Of a stretch of 64,000 nucleotides of DNA, positions 30,651-41,504 are shown in pieces. The notes below the pieces were generated by a model that was not told the origin of the DNA, searched no databases, and saw only the letters and a program-made list of their open reading frames with translations. The stretch is from Methylophilaceae bacterium (GTDB lineage Bacteria; Pseudomonadota; Gammaproteobacteria; Burkholderiales; Methylophilaceae). Numbering within the stretch: the stretch's first letter is position 1; each line of letters opens with the position of its first letter. Position numbers and translations under genes: made by a program. The stretch spans positions 49,365 through 113,364 of the forward strand of contig JAOMKM010000001.1 in NCBI GenBank assembly GCA_028351715.1. Direction: 5' to 3'.

Positions 30651-31671
30651 AATCTGAAATAGTTCGACCTAAGATCTTAGCAATAGCAGATAATTCACCC
30701 ATTAGTACCTTAAGCTCATCTGGGTTAATTGCTTGATCCGCATCACACCATGCCTCACATGGGTTTGGATGCATTTCAACCAAAAGACCATCTGCTCCTG
30801 CGGCAATCGCTGCTCTTGAAAGAGCAGGTACCATAAATGCTTTACCACCTGCATGAGATGGATCAACAATAACTGGAAGATGTGTTTCTTTTTTCAAAAC
30901 AGGGATAGCTGTAACATCTAAAACATTTCTATACGCCGTCTCAAACGTTCTTATTCCTCTTTCACAGAAAATAATATTATGATTCCCGCCGATAGCTATA
31001 TATTCTGCAGCCATTAGCCACTCAGAAATTGTAGCTGACATTCCCCTCTTCAAAATTACAGGTACATCTATCTTTCCTACTTCTTTAAGTAACTCGAAAT
31101 TTTGCATGTTTCTTGTACCAATTTGAATGACGTCAACTTTTTTATCTAAAAATGCATCTAAATGTCTTACATCTAAAAGTTCGGTCACCATTGGTAAACC
31201 TGAATTATTTGCAGCTTCTCTAAACATATCTAAACCATCTAAACCAGCACCCTGAAAGGAATATGGACTTGATCTTGGTTTAAAAGCCCCCCCTCTCATT
31301 AACTTAACACCCGCAGCTTTAACTCCATCTGCTGATTTTTTCATCTGTTCTGGGGTCTCAACTGAACAAGGCCCGGATATAATTTGAATATGATCTCCAC
31401 CAATTAAGTGACCTTTTACATTTACAACTGTGTCATTCGGATGCCATTCACGGCCCACAATCTTATATGGCTTGACAATACTAAGAGCTTGCTCAACTCC
31501 TGGCAAAGATTGCAATAATTCTGGGTCTAAAAGACGCTCGTCACCAACTGCTCCAATGACTGTCTTTTCAGTTCCTTTCGAAACTGTTCCCTCAAGGCCT
31601 TTTTGCTTAATACGAGAAACAACATTCTCAATTTGTTCCTCGGTAGCAGTATTATTCATAACAATAATCAT
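30649..31671 (-). CDS. aroF: 3-deoxy-7-phosphoheptulonate synthase (AroF, ferredoxin-like N-domain type)
   Basis: QIISGPCSVETPEQM; MRGGAFKPRSSPYSFQG; PVIVDPSHAGGK. Confidence 0.94.
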   Translation of the reverse strand: MIIVMNNTATEEQIENVVSRIKQKGLEGTVSKGTEKTVIGAVGDERLLDPELLQSLPGVEQALSIVKPYKIVGREWHPNDTVVNVKGHLIGGDHIQIISGPCSVETPEQMKKSADGVKAAGVKLMRGGAFKPRSSPYSFQGAGLDGLDMFREAANNSGLPMVTELLDVRHLDAFLDKKVDVIQIGTRNMQNFELLKEVGKIDVPVILKRGMSATISEWLMAAEYIAIGGNHNIIFCERGIRTFETAYRNVLDVTAIPVLKKETHLPVIVDPSHAGGKAFMVPALSRAAIAAGADGLLVEMHPNPCEAWCDADQAINPDELKVLMGELSAIAKILGRTISD

Positions 31672-31680
31672 ATTTGAATC

Positions 31681-32784
31681 CTAAATATTACAATTACTCA
31701 AAATTTTTATAAATTTATCATTTTCTAATTCTAAACCAATGCTAACCCTCAAAAATTCAGGCATTTTATAATTTGCAATTGATCTAACGATGATACCGTT
31801 TTTTAGTAAATGCTGATAATACATCATTGCAGCCTGCTCGTCTTCAAATTTAAAAGCTATAAAATTTCCATATGACTTAATAAAATCAATTCCTAAACCA
31901 GAAAAAGCAGTTGTTATCTGCTTCATACCTAAATTATTTATTTTTTTGCTATTTAAAATAAAGTCGTCGTCATCTAATGATGCTATGGCGGCTATTTGTG
32001 CAAGATTATTCACGTTAAAAGGCTGACGAATCCGGTTCATAACCTCAATAAGGTGAGAACTTGAAACTCCATAACCAAGTCGCATTCCAGCGAGCCCATA
32101 AGCCTTAGAAAAACTTCTTGAAATTAAGAGGTTTTTATAATTAGAAATCCAGCCAAAAGCCTCAGACTTTATATCATCATCAAGGTATTCGTCATAGGCC
32201 TCATCAAGGACAACGATAATATTCTTTGGTACATTATCTAGGAAAGATTTTAGTGTGCTTTTATCAATTAATGTTCCCGTAGGGTTATTTGGATTGGCAA
32301 TATAAATAACTTTAGTATGTTTATTGATTGCTAATAGAAATTGTTCTAAGTCATGAGCATAATTATTTGCAGGGACCTCTATGCCTTTTGCGCCAACGGC
32401 CTGTACAACAAGTGAATATACTGCAAAAGCATGCTCAGAATATATTGCCTCATCATTTACAGTCAGAAATGTTCTAGCTACAAGCTCTAAAATGTCATTA
32501 GATCCATTCCCTAGGATTATTTGATTTGATGAAATATTAAATTTTTTATTAATAGCCTCCTTTAAATAAAAAGCATTACCATCTGGATACCTAGAAACCT
32601 CTTCGATATTATTTTCAATTGCTTTTTTTGCTTTTGGGCTAATTCCTAGAGGATTTTCATTTGATGCAAGTTTGACAATATCATGTTCTGGTATGTTCAG
32701 CTCTCGAGCAACCTCCTTGATTGGCTTACCACCCTCATAAGGATGAATAGAATTAATATAGTCAGGAATTACAATGGAGTTCAT
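31681..32784 (-). CDS. hisC: Histidinol-phosphate aminotransferase
   Basis: SIHPYEGGKPIKEVAREL; LASNENPLG; RSFSKAYGLAGMRLGYG; start probably MNSIVIPDYI at 32784, which removes the overlap with pheA. Confidence 0.93.
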   Translation of the reverse strand: MNSIVIPDYINSIHPYEGGKPIKEVARELNIPEHDIVKLASNENPLGISPKAKKAIENNIEEVSRYPDGNAFYLKEAINKKFNISSNQIILGNGSNDILELVARTFLTVNDEAIYSEHAFAVYSLVVQAVGAKGIEVPANNYAHDLEQFLLAINKHTKVIYIANPNNPTGTLIDKSTLKSFLDNVPKNIIVVLDEAYDEYLDDDIKSEAFGWISNYKNLLISRSFSKAYGLAGMRLGYGVSSSHLIEVMNRIRQPFNVNNLAQIAAIASLDDDDFILNSKKINNLGMKQITTAFSGLGIDFIKSYGNFIAFKFEDEQAAMMYYQHLLKNGIIVRSIANYKMPEFLRVSIGLELENDKFIKILSNCNI

Positions 32785-32791
32785 TTTTTTA

Positions 32792-33850
32792 CTAAACGGG
32801 ATATGATCCCAAAATTTTAACAAATGAAGCTTTAAGCTCAAGTTGATTTAGCGATAATTTAACAGATTTATCCTGGTAGTGACCCTCTATATCTATAAAA
32901 AATACATATTCCCAAAGTCCTAATTTTGAAGGTCTAGACTCTAGCTTTGTCATGCTAACTTTATTTTTTGCAAATGGTGCGACAAGTTCTGCAATCGCTC
33001 CAGGTTTATTTTTAGTTGCAATAACAATTGAAGTTTTATCCTTACCACTTGGCTTTACATCGTGCTTTGACAGAACTAGAAAACGAGTCGTATTATTAAT
33101 TTCGTCTTCAATATTTTTAAATAATATGTTTAGGTTGTATAAGTCCGCAGCCTTATTACTAGCGATTGATGCAGAACTTTTATTTTTCGAAGATAATCTT
33201 GCACCTTCAGCATTACTCATTACAGGAATTTTATTAACATTAGGTAAATTAATCATAATCCAATCATGACACTGTGCTAATGATTGACCGTGAGCATAAA
33301 GTGTTTTTATCTTATCAGTAGATTTATTTTTGGAGAGCAAACAGTGATGTATTGGTAATATTATTTCCCCACAAATTTTAAGATCTTTAGTTAGCAATAA
33401 ATCTAAAGTTCTACTAATTGCACCCTCAGTTGAGTTTTCAACAGGTACAACACCATAATTTGAGCTATCAGACTGTACTGAGTTAAAAACCTCATCAATA
33501 CTATCTGTTGGACTTAGATTAATATTTCCTCCAAATTGCCCAATAGTAGCTTCTTCGCTAAACGTACCTAGGGGGCCTAAAAATGAAACACAAATTTTCT
33601 TTTCGAGCGCTCGGCAATTAGAGATAATAGATTTAAAAATATCAATGACACCTTCTTTTGATAATGGGCCTTCATTCATTGCTGTTAGAGCAGATAAAAC
33701 TTGCGCTTCTCTTTCTGGACGATAGATAACTCCGTCATCTTTAGTTTGCCCAACATCCTTGGCTAGATTAGCCCTTTTAGACAATAAGCCTAATAATTTC
33801 TTATCAACATTGTCAATTTCAGCTCTTAGTTTATTTAATTTTTTTTTCAT
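32792..33850 (-). CDS. pheA: Bifunctional chorismate mutase/prephenate dehydratase
   Basis: N-terminal LRAEIDNVDKKLLGLLSKRA; FLGPLGTFSEEAT; ACT-domain ESRPSKLGLWEYVFFID. Confidence 0.96.
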   Translation of the reverse strand: MKKKLNKLRAEIDNVDKKLLGLLSKRANLAKDVGQTKDDGVIYRPEREAQVLSALTAMNEGPLSKEGVIDIFKSIISNCRALEKKICVSFLGPLGTFSEEATIGQFGGNINLSPTDSIDEVFNSVQSDSSNYGVVPVENSTEGAISRTLDLLLTKDLKICGEIILPIHHCLLSKNKSTDKIKTLYAHGQSLAQCHDWIMINLPNVNKIPVMSNAEGARLSSKNKSSASIASNKAADLYNLNILFKNIEDEINNTTRFLVLSKHDVKPSGKDKTSIVIATKNKPGAIAELVAPFAKNKVSMTKLESRPSKLGLWEYVFFIDIEGHYQDKSVKLSLNQLELKASFVKILGSYPV

Positions 33851-33852
33851 TG

Positions 33853-34929
33853 TTAATTATTTTTTTCAAATCTGTGCATAAAATTAATCAGTGCCTTTAC
33901 CCCATCTATATTCATAGCATTATAAATAGATGCTCTTAAACCACCAACTAATCTGTGCCCTTTTAAGCCATAAAGACCATTTTCCTCTGCCTCAGTAACA
34001 AATTGACTTGTCAAATTGTCATTAGCAATCCTAAAAGGCACATTCATTCTAGATCTATTACTAATATCAGTATCATTGTAATAGAAATCACTAGAGTCAA
34101 TAAAATTATAAAGCTCATTTGCCTTCTTAATATTTTCTTCCTCCATAAATTCAAGACCTCCTCTAGCTAAAATCCACTTAAAAACTAATCCAGCAATATA
34201 TATACTAAATGTTGCTGGCGTATTAATCATAGAATTGTTGGCTGCCTGTATCTTCCAATTAAAGGTGGTAGGTATTTTTTTATTAGCCACGTCAATCAAG
34301 TCATCCCGAACTATAACAAGCGTTAATCCTGCAGGCCCAATATTTTTTTGCGCACTAGCATAAATAACACCATAACTTTTAATATCAATTGGTCTAGAAA
34401 GAATGTTAGATGACATATCGCAAACCAAAGGAATATCCTCGATAATTGGTACATCGAAGAACTCTACCCCATGTATCGTCTCATTTAAACAGTAATGAAG
34501 GTAGGCATCATCTTTGGCGTAATTCCACTCGCTAGATTGTGGAGCTTTTTTATAATCGATGGGTTCAGAAGTAGCACTCAAATTTATTCCATTAAATGGC
34601 TTAGCATCATCAAATGTTCGTTTAGACCAGTATCCAGAAACTACATAGCTTGCAGTTCTATCATTAAGGAGATTCATCGGCACCATAAAATTTTGTGTTA
34701 TTGCCCCTCCTTGCAAAAATAAAACTTTGAAGTTTTCTGGGATACCAAGCAAGAGTCTTAAATTACTCTCAGCCTCATCTATGACTGGAAAATATTGTTT
34801 ACTTCTATGTGACATTTCCATTACTGACATACCTGTTCCATTCCAATCTATGAGTTCAGACTGAACTTTTTTCAATACATCAGTTGGTATTACTGCCGGA
34901 CCTGCCGAAAAATTAAATTTGCAACTCAT
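33853..34929 (-). CDS. serC: Phosphoserine aminotransferase
   Basis: [42 protein letters not shown]; start probably [11 protein letters not shown] at 34929. Confidence 0.96.
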   Translation of the reverse strand: MSCKFNFSAGPAVIPTDVLKKVQSELIDWNGTGMSVMEMSHRSKQYFPVIDEAESNLRLLLGIPENFKVLFLQGGAITQNFMVPMNLLNDRTASYVVSGYWSKRTFDDAKPFNGINLSATSEPIDYKKAPQSSEWNYAKDDAYLHYCLNETIHGVEFFDVPIIEDIPLVCDMSSNILSRPIDIKSYGVIYASAQKNIGPAGLTLVIVRDDLIDVANKKIPTTFNWKIQAANNSMINTPATFSIYIAGLVFKWILARGGLEFMEEENIKKANELYNFIDSSDFYYNDTDISNRSRMNVPFRIANDNLTSQFVTEAEENGLYGLKGHRLVGGLRASIYNAMNIDGVKALINFMHRFEKNN

Positions 34930-37483
34930 TTTGGCCATCATCATCTATCTGGTCAGTTTCAACAATTTTTTCAATTCCAGATAGTTTTTCATCTTTTGAT
35001 AAATTAATTAAAGTGACGCCTTGTGTAGCCCTTCCTAGCTCTCTTATTTCGTTAACTCTTGTTCGAATTAAAACCCCACCAGTTGTAATTAACATAATTT
35101 CATCATGATCACCTACTAACTTAGCAGCTACAACTATTCCATTTCTTTCGCTAACCTGAATAGCTTTAACTCCCTGTGTTCCTCTGCCTGATTTTCTGAA
35201 TTCAGAAAGAACTGTTCTCTTACCAAAACCATTTTCAGTAGCAACCAATACTGATTGTTGATCTGAAGAGGCAATTAATAATGATAGTACCTGCTGATTT
35301 TCTGCCAACTTCATCCCACGCACGCCACGAGCATTTCTACCCATACTTCTCACATCATTTTCATCAAACCATACAGCCTTCCCACCATTTGATACTAATA
35401 CAATATCATTACCACCGTCAGTAACTCCAGCACCAACTAGAAAATCTCCGTTATCAAGTTTGATTGCTATAATTCCAGACTTTCTTGGGTTTGAAAAATC
35501 TGATAACGGAGTTTTTTTAACTGTTCCTTTTGCTGTTGCCATAAATATAAATTCATCATCAACAAAGTCTTTTACTGCAAGAATTTCATTTATTTTTTCC
35601 CCTGGCATCAATGGAAATAAATTAACAATTGGCTTACCTTTACTTATACGAGTCCCTTGTGGCACCTCGTATACTTTTAACCAATAAACTTGCCCCCTAC
35701 TAGAGAAACATAAAATATTATCATGTGAGTTAGCAACAAACATTTGTTCAATAAAATCATCATCCTTAGCAGTCATTGCTTGCTTACCACGACCACCTCT
35801 TTTTTGGGCTCTGTATTCATCTAGAACTTGAGCTTTTATATAGCCAGTATTAGATAGAGTTACAACCATATCCTGAGGGGTTATAAGATCTTCAATCGAT
35901 AGATCTTGCGCATTAGCGACAATTTCACTTCTTCTTTTATCTCCATACTGAGTCCTAATCTCATTAAGTTCAGTTGTAATGATTGAGGTAACTCTTTCAG
36001 ATTTTGACAAGATATCCATTAAGTCTAAAATCGTATCCATTATTTCTCGGTATTCATTAACAATTTTTTCCTGTTCTAGACCAGTTAATCTCTGAAGTCT
36101 TAATTGAAGAATTTCTTGCGCTTGATTCTCTGAAAGTCCATAACCATTTTGTTTTAAGCCGTAATCTTTTGATAGACCATCTGGCCTTGATAGATTATCT
36201 GATGATTTCTTGAGCATAGCCTCAACAACTTCTGACTTCCATAAACGACCCATTAATTCTTTTTTAGCATCTGGTGGAGTCGCTGCTCCTTTAATAATTT
36301 TTATCATTTCATCAACATTAGCTAAAGCTACAGCCAAACCCTCTAAGACGTGACCTCTATCTCTAGCTTTTTTAAGTTCAAATACCGTTCTTCTTGTAAT
36401 AACTTCACGTCGATGTTTTAGAAATGCATCAAGAATTTGCCACAAATTTAATAATTTAGGCTGGCCATCAATAAGAGCAACCATATTCATACCAAAACTA
36501 TCTTGAAGTTGTGTTTGTTTATATAAATTATTTAAAACTACGTCAGGAATTTCACCTCTTTTTAGCTCAATAACTACTCTCATTCCAGACTTGTCAGATT
36601 CGTCACGCAAATCTGAAATTCCTTCAATTTTTTTGTCTCCCACAAGCTCAGCAATTTTTTCAATAAATGTCTTTTTATTTACTTGGTAAGGAAGTTCATC
36701 AACAATTATTGATTCTCTATTTCCCTTCTCGAGATCTTCAACATGAGTCCTTCCTCTCATAATTACTCGACCACGACCAGTTTTATAGCCATCTCTTACC
36801 CCAGCGATACCGTGGATAATTCCAGCAGTTGGAAAATCTGGAGCAGGAATAATCTCTATTAATTCATCTGTTGTAATTTCTGGATTTTTTAGCATTGCCT
36901 GAAGCGCATCAATAACTTCTGATAAATTATGTGGAGGTATATTAGTTGCCATACCTACAGCAATACCTGAACTACCATTAATTAGAAGATTTGGCAGCCT
37001 TGTAGGCATCACAAGTGGCTCATGTTCCGAACCATCATAATTTGGGCCAAAATCAACTGTTTCTTTATCGAGATCAGCTAATAGCTCATGAGAAATTTTA
37101 GACATTCTGATTTCGGTATATCGCATTGCTGCGGCATTATCTCCATCAACTGAACCAAAATTACCCTGTCCATCCACCAACATATAACGAAGGCTAAAAT
37201 CTTGCGCCATTCGAACAATAGTGTCATATACTGCTGTATCACCATGAGGGTGATATTTACCAATAACGTCACCAACTATTCTTGCAGATTTCTTATATGG
37301 TCGATTAAAGCTGTTACTTAGCTCATGCATTGCAAAAAGGACCCTTCTGTGAACAGGCTTAAGCCCATCTCTTACATCAGGAAGTGCTCGACCCACAATT
37401 ACACTCATTGCATAGTCAAGATAAGATGTTTTCATCTCCTCTTCTAAGCTAACTGGGATTGTTTCTTTGGCGAATTGGTCCAT
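34913..37483 (-). CDS. gyrA: DNA gyrase subunit A
   Basis: [76 protein letters not shown]. Confidence 0.98.
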   Translation of the reverse strand: MDQFAKETIPVSLEEEMKTSYLDYAMSVIVGRALPDVRDGLKPVHRRVLFAMHELSNSFNRPYKKSARIVGDVIGKYHPHGDTAVYDTIVRMAQDFSLRYMLVDGQGNFGSVDGDNAAAMRYTEIRMSKISHELLADLDKETVDFGPNYDGSEHEPLVMPTRLPNLLINGSSGIAVGMATNIPPHNLSEVIDALQAMLKNPEITTDELIEIIPAPDFPTAGIIHGIAGVRDGYKTGRGRVIMRGRTHVEDLEKGNRESIIVDELPYQVNKKTFIEKIAELVGDKKIEGISDLRDESDKSGMRVVIELKRGEIPDVVLNNLYKQTQLQDSFGMNMVALIDGQPKLLNLWQILDAFLKHRREVITRRTVFELKKARDRGHVLEGLAVALANVDEMIKIIKGAATPPDAKKELMGRLWKSEVVEAMLKKSSDNLSRPDGLSKDYGLKQNGYGLSENQAQEILQLRLQRLTGLEQEKIVNEYREIMDTILDLMDILSKSERVTSIITTELNEIRTQYGDKRRSEIVANAQDLSIEDLITPQDMVVTLSNTGYIKAQVLDEYRAQKRGGRGKQAMTAKDDDFIEQMFVANSHDNILCFSSRGQVYWLKVYEVPQGTRISKGKPIVNLFPLMPGEKINEILAVKDFVDDEFIFMATAKGTVKKTPLSDFSNPRKSGIIAIKLDNGDFLVGAGVTDGGNDIVLVSNGGKAVWFDENDVRSMGRNARGVRGMKLAENQQVLSLLIASSDQQSVLVATENGFGKRTVLSEFRKSGRGTQGVKAIQVSERNGIVVAAKLVGDHDEIMLITTGGVLIRTRVNEIRELGRATQGVTLINLSKDEKLSGIEKIVETDQIDDDGQNELQI

Positions 37484-37570
37484 ATTTTGAATTTATCTTG
37501 GTTGTCTAATTTATTTGAATTTCCATGTTATTTTATCATGTAACTAAGACGAATAAAGTGGGTTTGATAC

Positions 37571-38737
37571 TTATTTATTAAGGTAATTTAAGTCGCTCTT
37601 AATGTCTTGAATATCTTCTAATCCAACTGCAATCCTAATCAAATTATCTGATATACCTACATCAGCCCTCTCTAAAACAGTTAATCTAGAATGTGTTGTT
37701 GAATTTGGGTGAGTAATAGTAGATTTAGTATCGCCAAGATTGGCTGTAATTGAAAGCATCCTAGTGGAATCAATTGTTTTCCATGCTTCAGGTTTCCCAC
37801 CTTTTACTTCAAATGAAACAATTCCCCCACCAGATGATTGTTGCTTGATGGCTAAATCATATTGAGGATGAGACTTAAGACCTGGATAATATACCTTCAA
37901 AACCTTTTTTTGTGCTTCGAGCCATAAAGCTAGTTCAAGGGCATTATCTGAATGAGCATTCATACGTAAACTTAATGTTTCTAAACCTTTTAAGAATACC
38001 CATGCATTAAATGCGCTCATCGTAGGGCCGGCAGACCGTAAAAATGAATAGACTTCGTTCATGTCTTTTTTATTACCTAATACTGCCCCACCTACACATC
38101 TGCCCTGTCCATCAATATATTTTGTTGCAGAATGAATAATAATATCAGCACCAAATAAAATAGGCTTTTGGAGTGCTGGGGTGCAAAAGCAATTATCAAC
38201 AACTAACTTAATATTCGATCCATGAGCTAATTCGGCCAGAGATTTTATATCACAAATCTCAGTGAGTGGATTTGATGGAGTTTCAACAAAAAATAGCTTT
38301 GTATTTTTCTTTATCGCTTCAGACCACTCATCTAGATCAGTAAAGTTAACGTACGTAACATCTAAACCCCATCGACGTAAAATATTATTTAATAGCTGAA
38401 CCGACGTACCAAAAATACTTTTTGATATCACTACATGATCACCACTACTGCATAACGACATAAAGCAGGCAAGAATAGCGGCCATTCCACTAGAAGTAGC
38501 TACGCATTTTTCAGCACCTTCAAGAGCAGCAAGGCGCTCCTCAAACATTGTAACCGATGGATTCGTAAATCTAGAATAGACGTTTCCCATCTTAGAGTTT
38601 GAAAATCGATCAGAAGCTTCCTTAGCATTCTTAAAAACAAAGCTTGAAGTTAAGAATAATGCCTCAGAATGCTCACCCTCTCCTGTCCTTATTGTTCCAG
38701 CTCTTATGGCGTCCGTATTAAATTTATTTTTTTTCAT
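37571..38737 (-). CDS. metZ: O-succinylhomoserine sulfhydrylase
   Basis: Cys/Met metabolism PLP family; VYSRFTNPSVTMFEERLAALEGAEKCVATSSGMAAI; SATKYIDGQGRCVGG; purF-metZ synteny. Confidence 0.93.
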   Translation of the reverse strand: MKKNKFNTDAIRAGTIRTGEGEHSEALFLTSSFVFKNAKEASDRFSNSKMGNVYSRFTNPSVTMFEERLAALEGAEKCVATSSGMAAILACFMSLCSSGDHVVISKSIFGTSVQLLNNILRRWGLDVTYVNFTDLDEWSEAIKKNTKLFFVETPSNPLTEICDIKSLAELAHGSNIKLVVDNCFCTPALQKPILFGADIIIHSATKYIDGQGRCVGGAVLGNKKDMNEVYSFLRSAGPTMSAFNAWVFLKGLETLSLRMNAHSDNALELALWLEAQKKVLKVYYPGLKSHPQYDLAIKQQSSGGGIVSFEVKGGKPEAWKTIDSTRMLSITANLGDTKSTITHPNSTTHSRLTVLERADVGISDNLIRIAVGLEDIQDIKSDLNYLNK

Positions 38738-38772
38738 ATTTAGTATACATTCAAAATTATAAAATTTTATAG

Positions 38773-38803
38773 CAAAAAAAAACCCGCTCAGCTATGACGG
38801 GTT
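38773..38803 (-). terminator. Intrinsic terminator in the metZ leader
   Basis: Minus strand AACCCG-tcatagctgag-CGGGTTTTTTTTT, within the untranslated leader. Confidence 0.85.
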
Positions 38804-38810
38804 ATCATCG

Positions 38811-38865
38811 CTTTAGCTGTTATTTTTATAGCGCCCGCAAGCTGTTACTTTCAAATCGGCGCTTA
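38811..38865 (-). ncRNA. SAM-II/SAM-V-like riboswitch aptamer upstream of metZ
   Basis: Minus strand AGCGCC-GATTTGAAAGTAACAGCTTGCG-GGCGCT-ATAAAAATAACAGCTAAAG: P1 helix, GAUUU loop start and 3' AUAAA...AGCUAAA segment match the SAM-II/SAM-V pseudoknot core. Confidence 0.8.
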
Positions 38866-38871
38866 GCATAT

Positions 38872-38900
38872 ATTATGATGAAAACTATACACTAGGTCAA
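38872..38900 (-). promoter_or_regulatory. sigma70-like promoter for the metZ leader
   Basis: TTGACC (38900-38895), 17 bp, CATAAT (38877-38872), which would start transcription near 38865, the 5' edge of the aptamer. Confidence 0.65.
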
Positions 38901-38911
38901 TATATATAAAC

Positions 38912-40447
38912 TTACGCATGCTCCTGACCAACCTCCTCAGTTGGCGAGAAATCAAGCTGCGCTGAAGGGTTTGACTGATTTTCATTGATCGTATTTTCCG
39001 ATCTTCTCAATTCAATTTTATTCAAATAAGCCTTATCAATATCTCCAGTAACATATTTTCCATCGAAACATGAGCAATCAAATTCCTTAAGTGAAGAATT
39101 TTCTATGGAGATATTAGATTTTAAATCTTCCAGGCATTGATAAATTAAACCATCAGCACCAATTTCATCGCTAATCTCATTTTCATTTCGTCCGTGAGCA
39201 ATTAACTCATTAAGCGTTGGCATGTCGATACCATAAACATTTGCAAATTTTACAGGTGGCGCCGCTGAAGCAAAAAATACTTTTCTAGCTCCAGCGTCAC
39301 GAGCCATCTGGACAATTTCTCTTGAGGTTGTTCCTCTAACAATAGAATCATCAATTAATAAAACGTTTTTATCCTTAAATTCAAATTTAATAGGATTTAA
39401 TTTTTGACGGACAGATTTTTTTCTAAGCGCTTGACCTGGCATAATGAAAGTTCTACCTACATATCTATTCTTAATAAATCCTTCACGAAAATCTACCTTT
39501 AGATTTTTTGCAACCTGTTGTGCGCATGGTCTACTTGTATCTGGTATTGGAATAACGACATCTATCTTAATGTCGCCCCATTCCTTTTTAATTTTTTTTG
39601 CTAATGTTTCTCCCATATTTAGCCTTGTTTGGTATACAGAAACCCCATCAATCATTGAGTCTGGTCTAGCTAGATAAACATATTCAAAAATACATGAGCT
39701 TTTTAATGCCGCAGGAACACATTTTTTTGAATAAAAATTACCGTCTAGATCAATGAAAATTGCTTCACCAGGCTCAACATCTCTTAGCAACTTAAAACCC
39801 AGAACATCAAGAGCAACGCTTTCAGATGCAACCATATATTCAGGACCGTCCTGCGTTTCATTAATACCAATTACTAACGGCCTAATACCGTGGGAATCTC
39901 GAAAAGCAACTAAACCAAAATTAGCGACCATTGAGACTACTGCGTAGGCTCCCTGGCACCTTTTAAAAACAGTGGTAACTGCATCAAAAATAATACCAGA
40001 AGTTAATACATTTTTTTGGGTTGCTTGTTCAATTGAGTGAGCTAATACATTTAATAACACCTCGGAATCTGAATTGGTATTAATATGTCTAAGGTCTTGC
40101 TTAAATATATCTTCTTTCAATCGATCAGCATTTGTTAAATTACCGTTATGACCAAGAACAATTCCATAAGGAGAATTTACATAAAGAGGTTGTGATTCAG
40201 CGTTTGATGAAGAACCTGCAGTTGGGTACCTTACATGGCCAATTCCAGCATTTCCTACAAGATTTCTCATATGCCTTGTATGGAAGACATCTTTTACATA
40301 ACCATTATTTTTACGCATGTAAAAACGACCATTATCAGAAGTAACGATTCCAGCTGCATCTTGACCTCGATGTTGAAGAACTAATAAGCCGTCATAGAGC
40401 ATCTGATTGACTGGTTTGTTAGCTACAATACCTATAATTCCACACAT
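38912..40447 (-). CDS. purF: Amidophosphoribosyltransferase
   Basis: MCGIIGIV N-terminal Cys; LQHRGQDAAGI; VLLIDDSIVRGTTSREIVQMARDAGA. Confidence 0.98.
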   Translation of the reverse strand: MCGIIGIVANKPVNQMLYDGLLVLQHRGQDAAGIVTSDNGRFYMRKNNGYVKDVFHTRHMRNLVGNAGIGHVRYPTAGSSSNAESQPLYVNSPYGIVLGHNGNLTNADRLKEDIFKQDLRHINTNSDSEVLLNVLAHSIEQATQKNVLTSGIIFDAVTTVFKRCQGAYAVVSMVANFGLVAFRDSHGIRPLVIGINETQDGPEYMVASESVALDVLGFKLLRDVEPGEAIFIDLDGNFYSKKCVPAALKSSCIFEYVYLARPDSMIDGVSVYQTRLNMGETLAKKIKKEWGDIKIDVVIPIPDTSRPCAQQVAKNLKVDFREGFIKNRYVGRTFIMPGQALRKKSVRQKLNPIKFEFKDKNVLLIDDSIVRGTTSREIVQMARDAGARKVFFASAAPPVKFANVYGIDMPTLNELIAHGRNENEISDEIGADGLIYQCLEDLKSNISIENSSLKEFDCSCFDGKYVTGDIDKAYLNKIELRRSENTINENQSNPSAQLDFSPTEEVGQEHA

Positions 40448-40464
40448 AAGACTCTCTTATAAAA

Positions 40465-40965
40465 TTAGGTAAGCATACCGTCGTATTTTACATTGATACG
40501 CCAATCAAAAGGTAAATATGGCAAAGTATTTTGAATTGTTTCTTTGAGAAGTATAACTACGGATGATTTATACCATGACTCTGTTAATGGAAATTCACTC
40601 TTCTCAACCAAATAAATAATTAACATACTCAATAATAACCCTCTGACAAAACCAAAAAAACCACCCATAAATATATTAATAAAGCTCAATCCCGCTGATT
40701 TAATAAACTTATTTATTAATTTAATAATTAACGCAGATACTATTAATACTAAGATAAAAATAGCAAGATAGATGATGATATTATTGACAGGATCATCAAA
40801 ACCAAATGGAACATAAGAAACAAAAAGGATGCTGTATTTATTTGCGCAATAAAAAGCTAAAACAAGGCCTAACAAAGCTAAAAGTTCTCTTACAAAACCC
40901 CTATAGAAACCAAAAAATAATGATATCAAAATAATAAATGCTAAAAAGTAATCAATAAATACCAT
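40465..40965 (-). CDS. cvpA: CvpA family membrane protein
   Basis: DYFLAFIILISLFFGFYRGFVRELLALLG; directly upstream of purF. Confidence 0.92.
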   Translation of the reverse strand: MVFIDYFLAFIILISLFFGFYRGFVRELLALLGLVLAFYCANKYSILFVSYVPFGFDDPVNNIIIYLAIFILVLIVSALIIKLINKFIKSAGLSFINIFMGGFFGFVRGLLLSMLIIYLVEKSEFPLTESWYKSSVVILLKETIQNTLPYLPFDWRINVKYDGMLT

Positions 40966-40970
40966 TAATA

Positions 40971-41498
40971 TTATTTTCGCTTAATAATTCCAGGAAGGTT
41001 TTGGCCCTTAAGAATAGATAATGCTGTTTGAGCTTCTGTTTTTGAATTAAATGCTGTAGTTGTTAATTTCAATTTTTCCTTACCAGACATTTCAATCATC
41101 TCCAGTCTAGCGTCATATCCAAGTGATTTTATCCGGCCAAGCAACCTACTAGCATTTGTTTCATCAGAGAAAATACCTACTTGTATGAAGTAAGGACTTT
41201 TATCGGTATTAAAGTTCTGAGATACACTTAATTTTGAAGGATAATTTTTTTCTTTTGATTGTGATTGTGATAAATTTTGAGTTTTAAGACTATCGTTATA
41301 GCTATCAATTGTGATGTCATTATTTTTCTCTAGGAATGAAATTTTTATCGGGGTTTTAAGATTAATATTAGTTCTATCTTGCAGAAAAAAAATTGATAGT
41401 CCAAATAAAAAAATTAAAATAATAACGGCACCAAACAAGCGTCTTTTAGCACGTCTTATCATTATACTTTCTTGAAAAGATTCTTTATTATCAGCCAT
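40971..41498 (-). CDS. SPOR-domain protein (DedD-like)
   Basis: Single TM segment and C-terminal SPOR repeat YFIQVGIFSDETNASRLLGRIKSLGYDA. Confidence 0.88.
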   Translation of the reverse strand: MADNKESFQESIMIRRAKRRLFGAVIILIFLFGLSIFFLQDRTNINLKTPIKISFLEKNNDITIDSYNDSLKTQNLSQSQSKEKNYPSKLSVSQNFNTDKSPYFIQVGIFSDETNASRLLGRIKSLGYDARLEMIEMSGKEKLKLTTTAFNSKTEAQTALSILKGQNLPGIIKRK

Positions 41499-41504
41499 TA
41501 GGGG

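Noticed and set aside
30578-30652. 24-codon plus-strand ORF MNIEALSGNATGENVYSKLMISMS considered as pqqA
   Set aside because: Wrong strand for pqqBCDE, spacing is ExxY rather than ExxxY, and the rest does not resemble PqqA
38773-38803. Hairpin considered simply as the purF terminator
   Set aside because: It lies downstream of a separate promoter-like element and the aptamer, so a role in the metZ leader is more likely, although it could serve both
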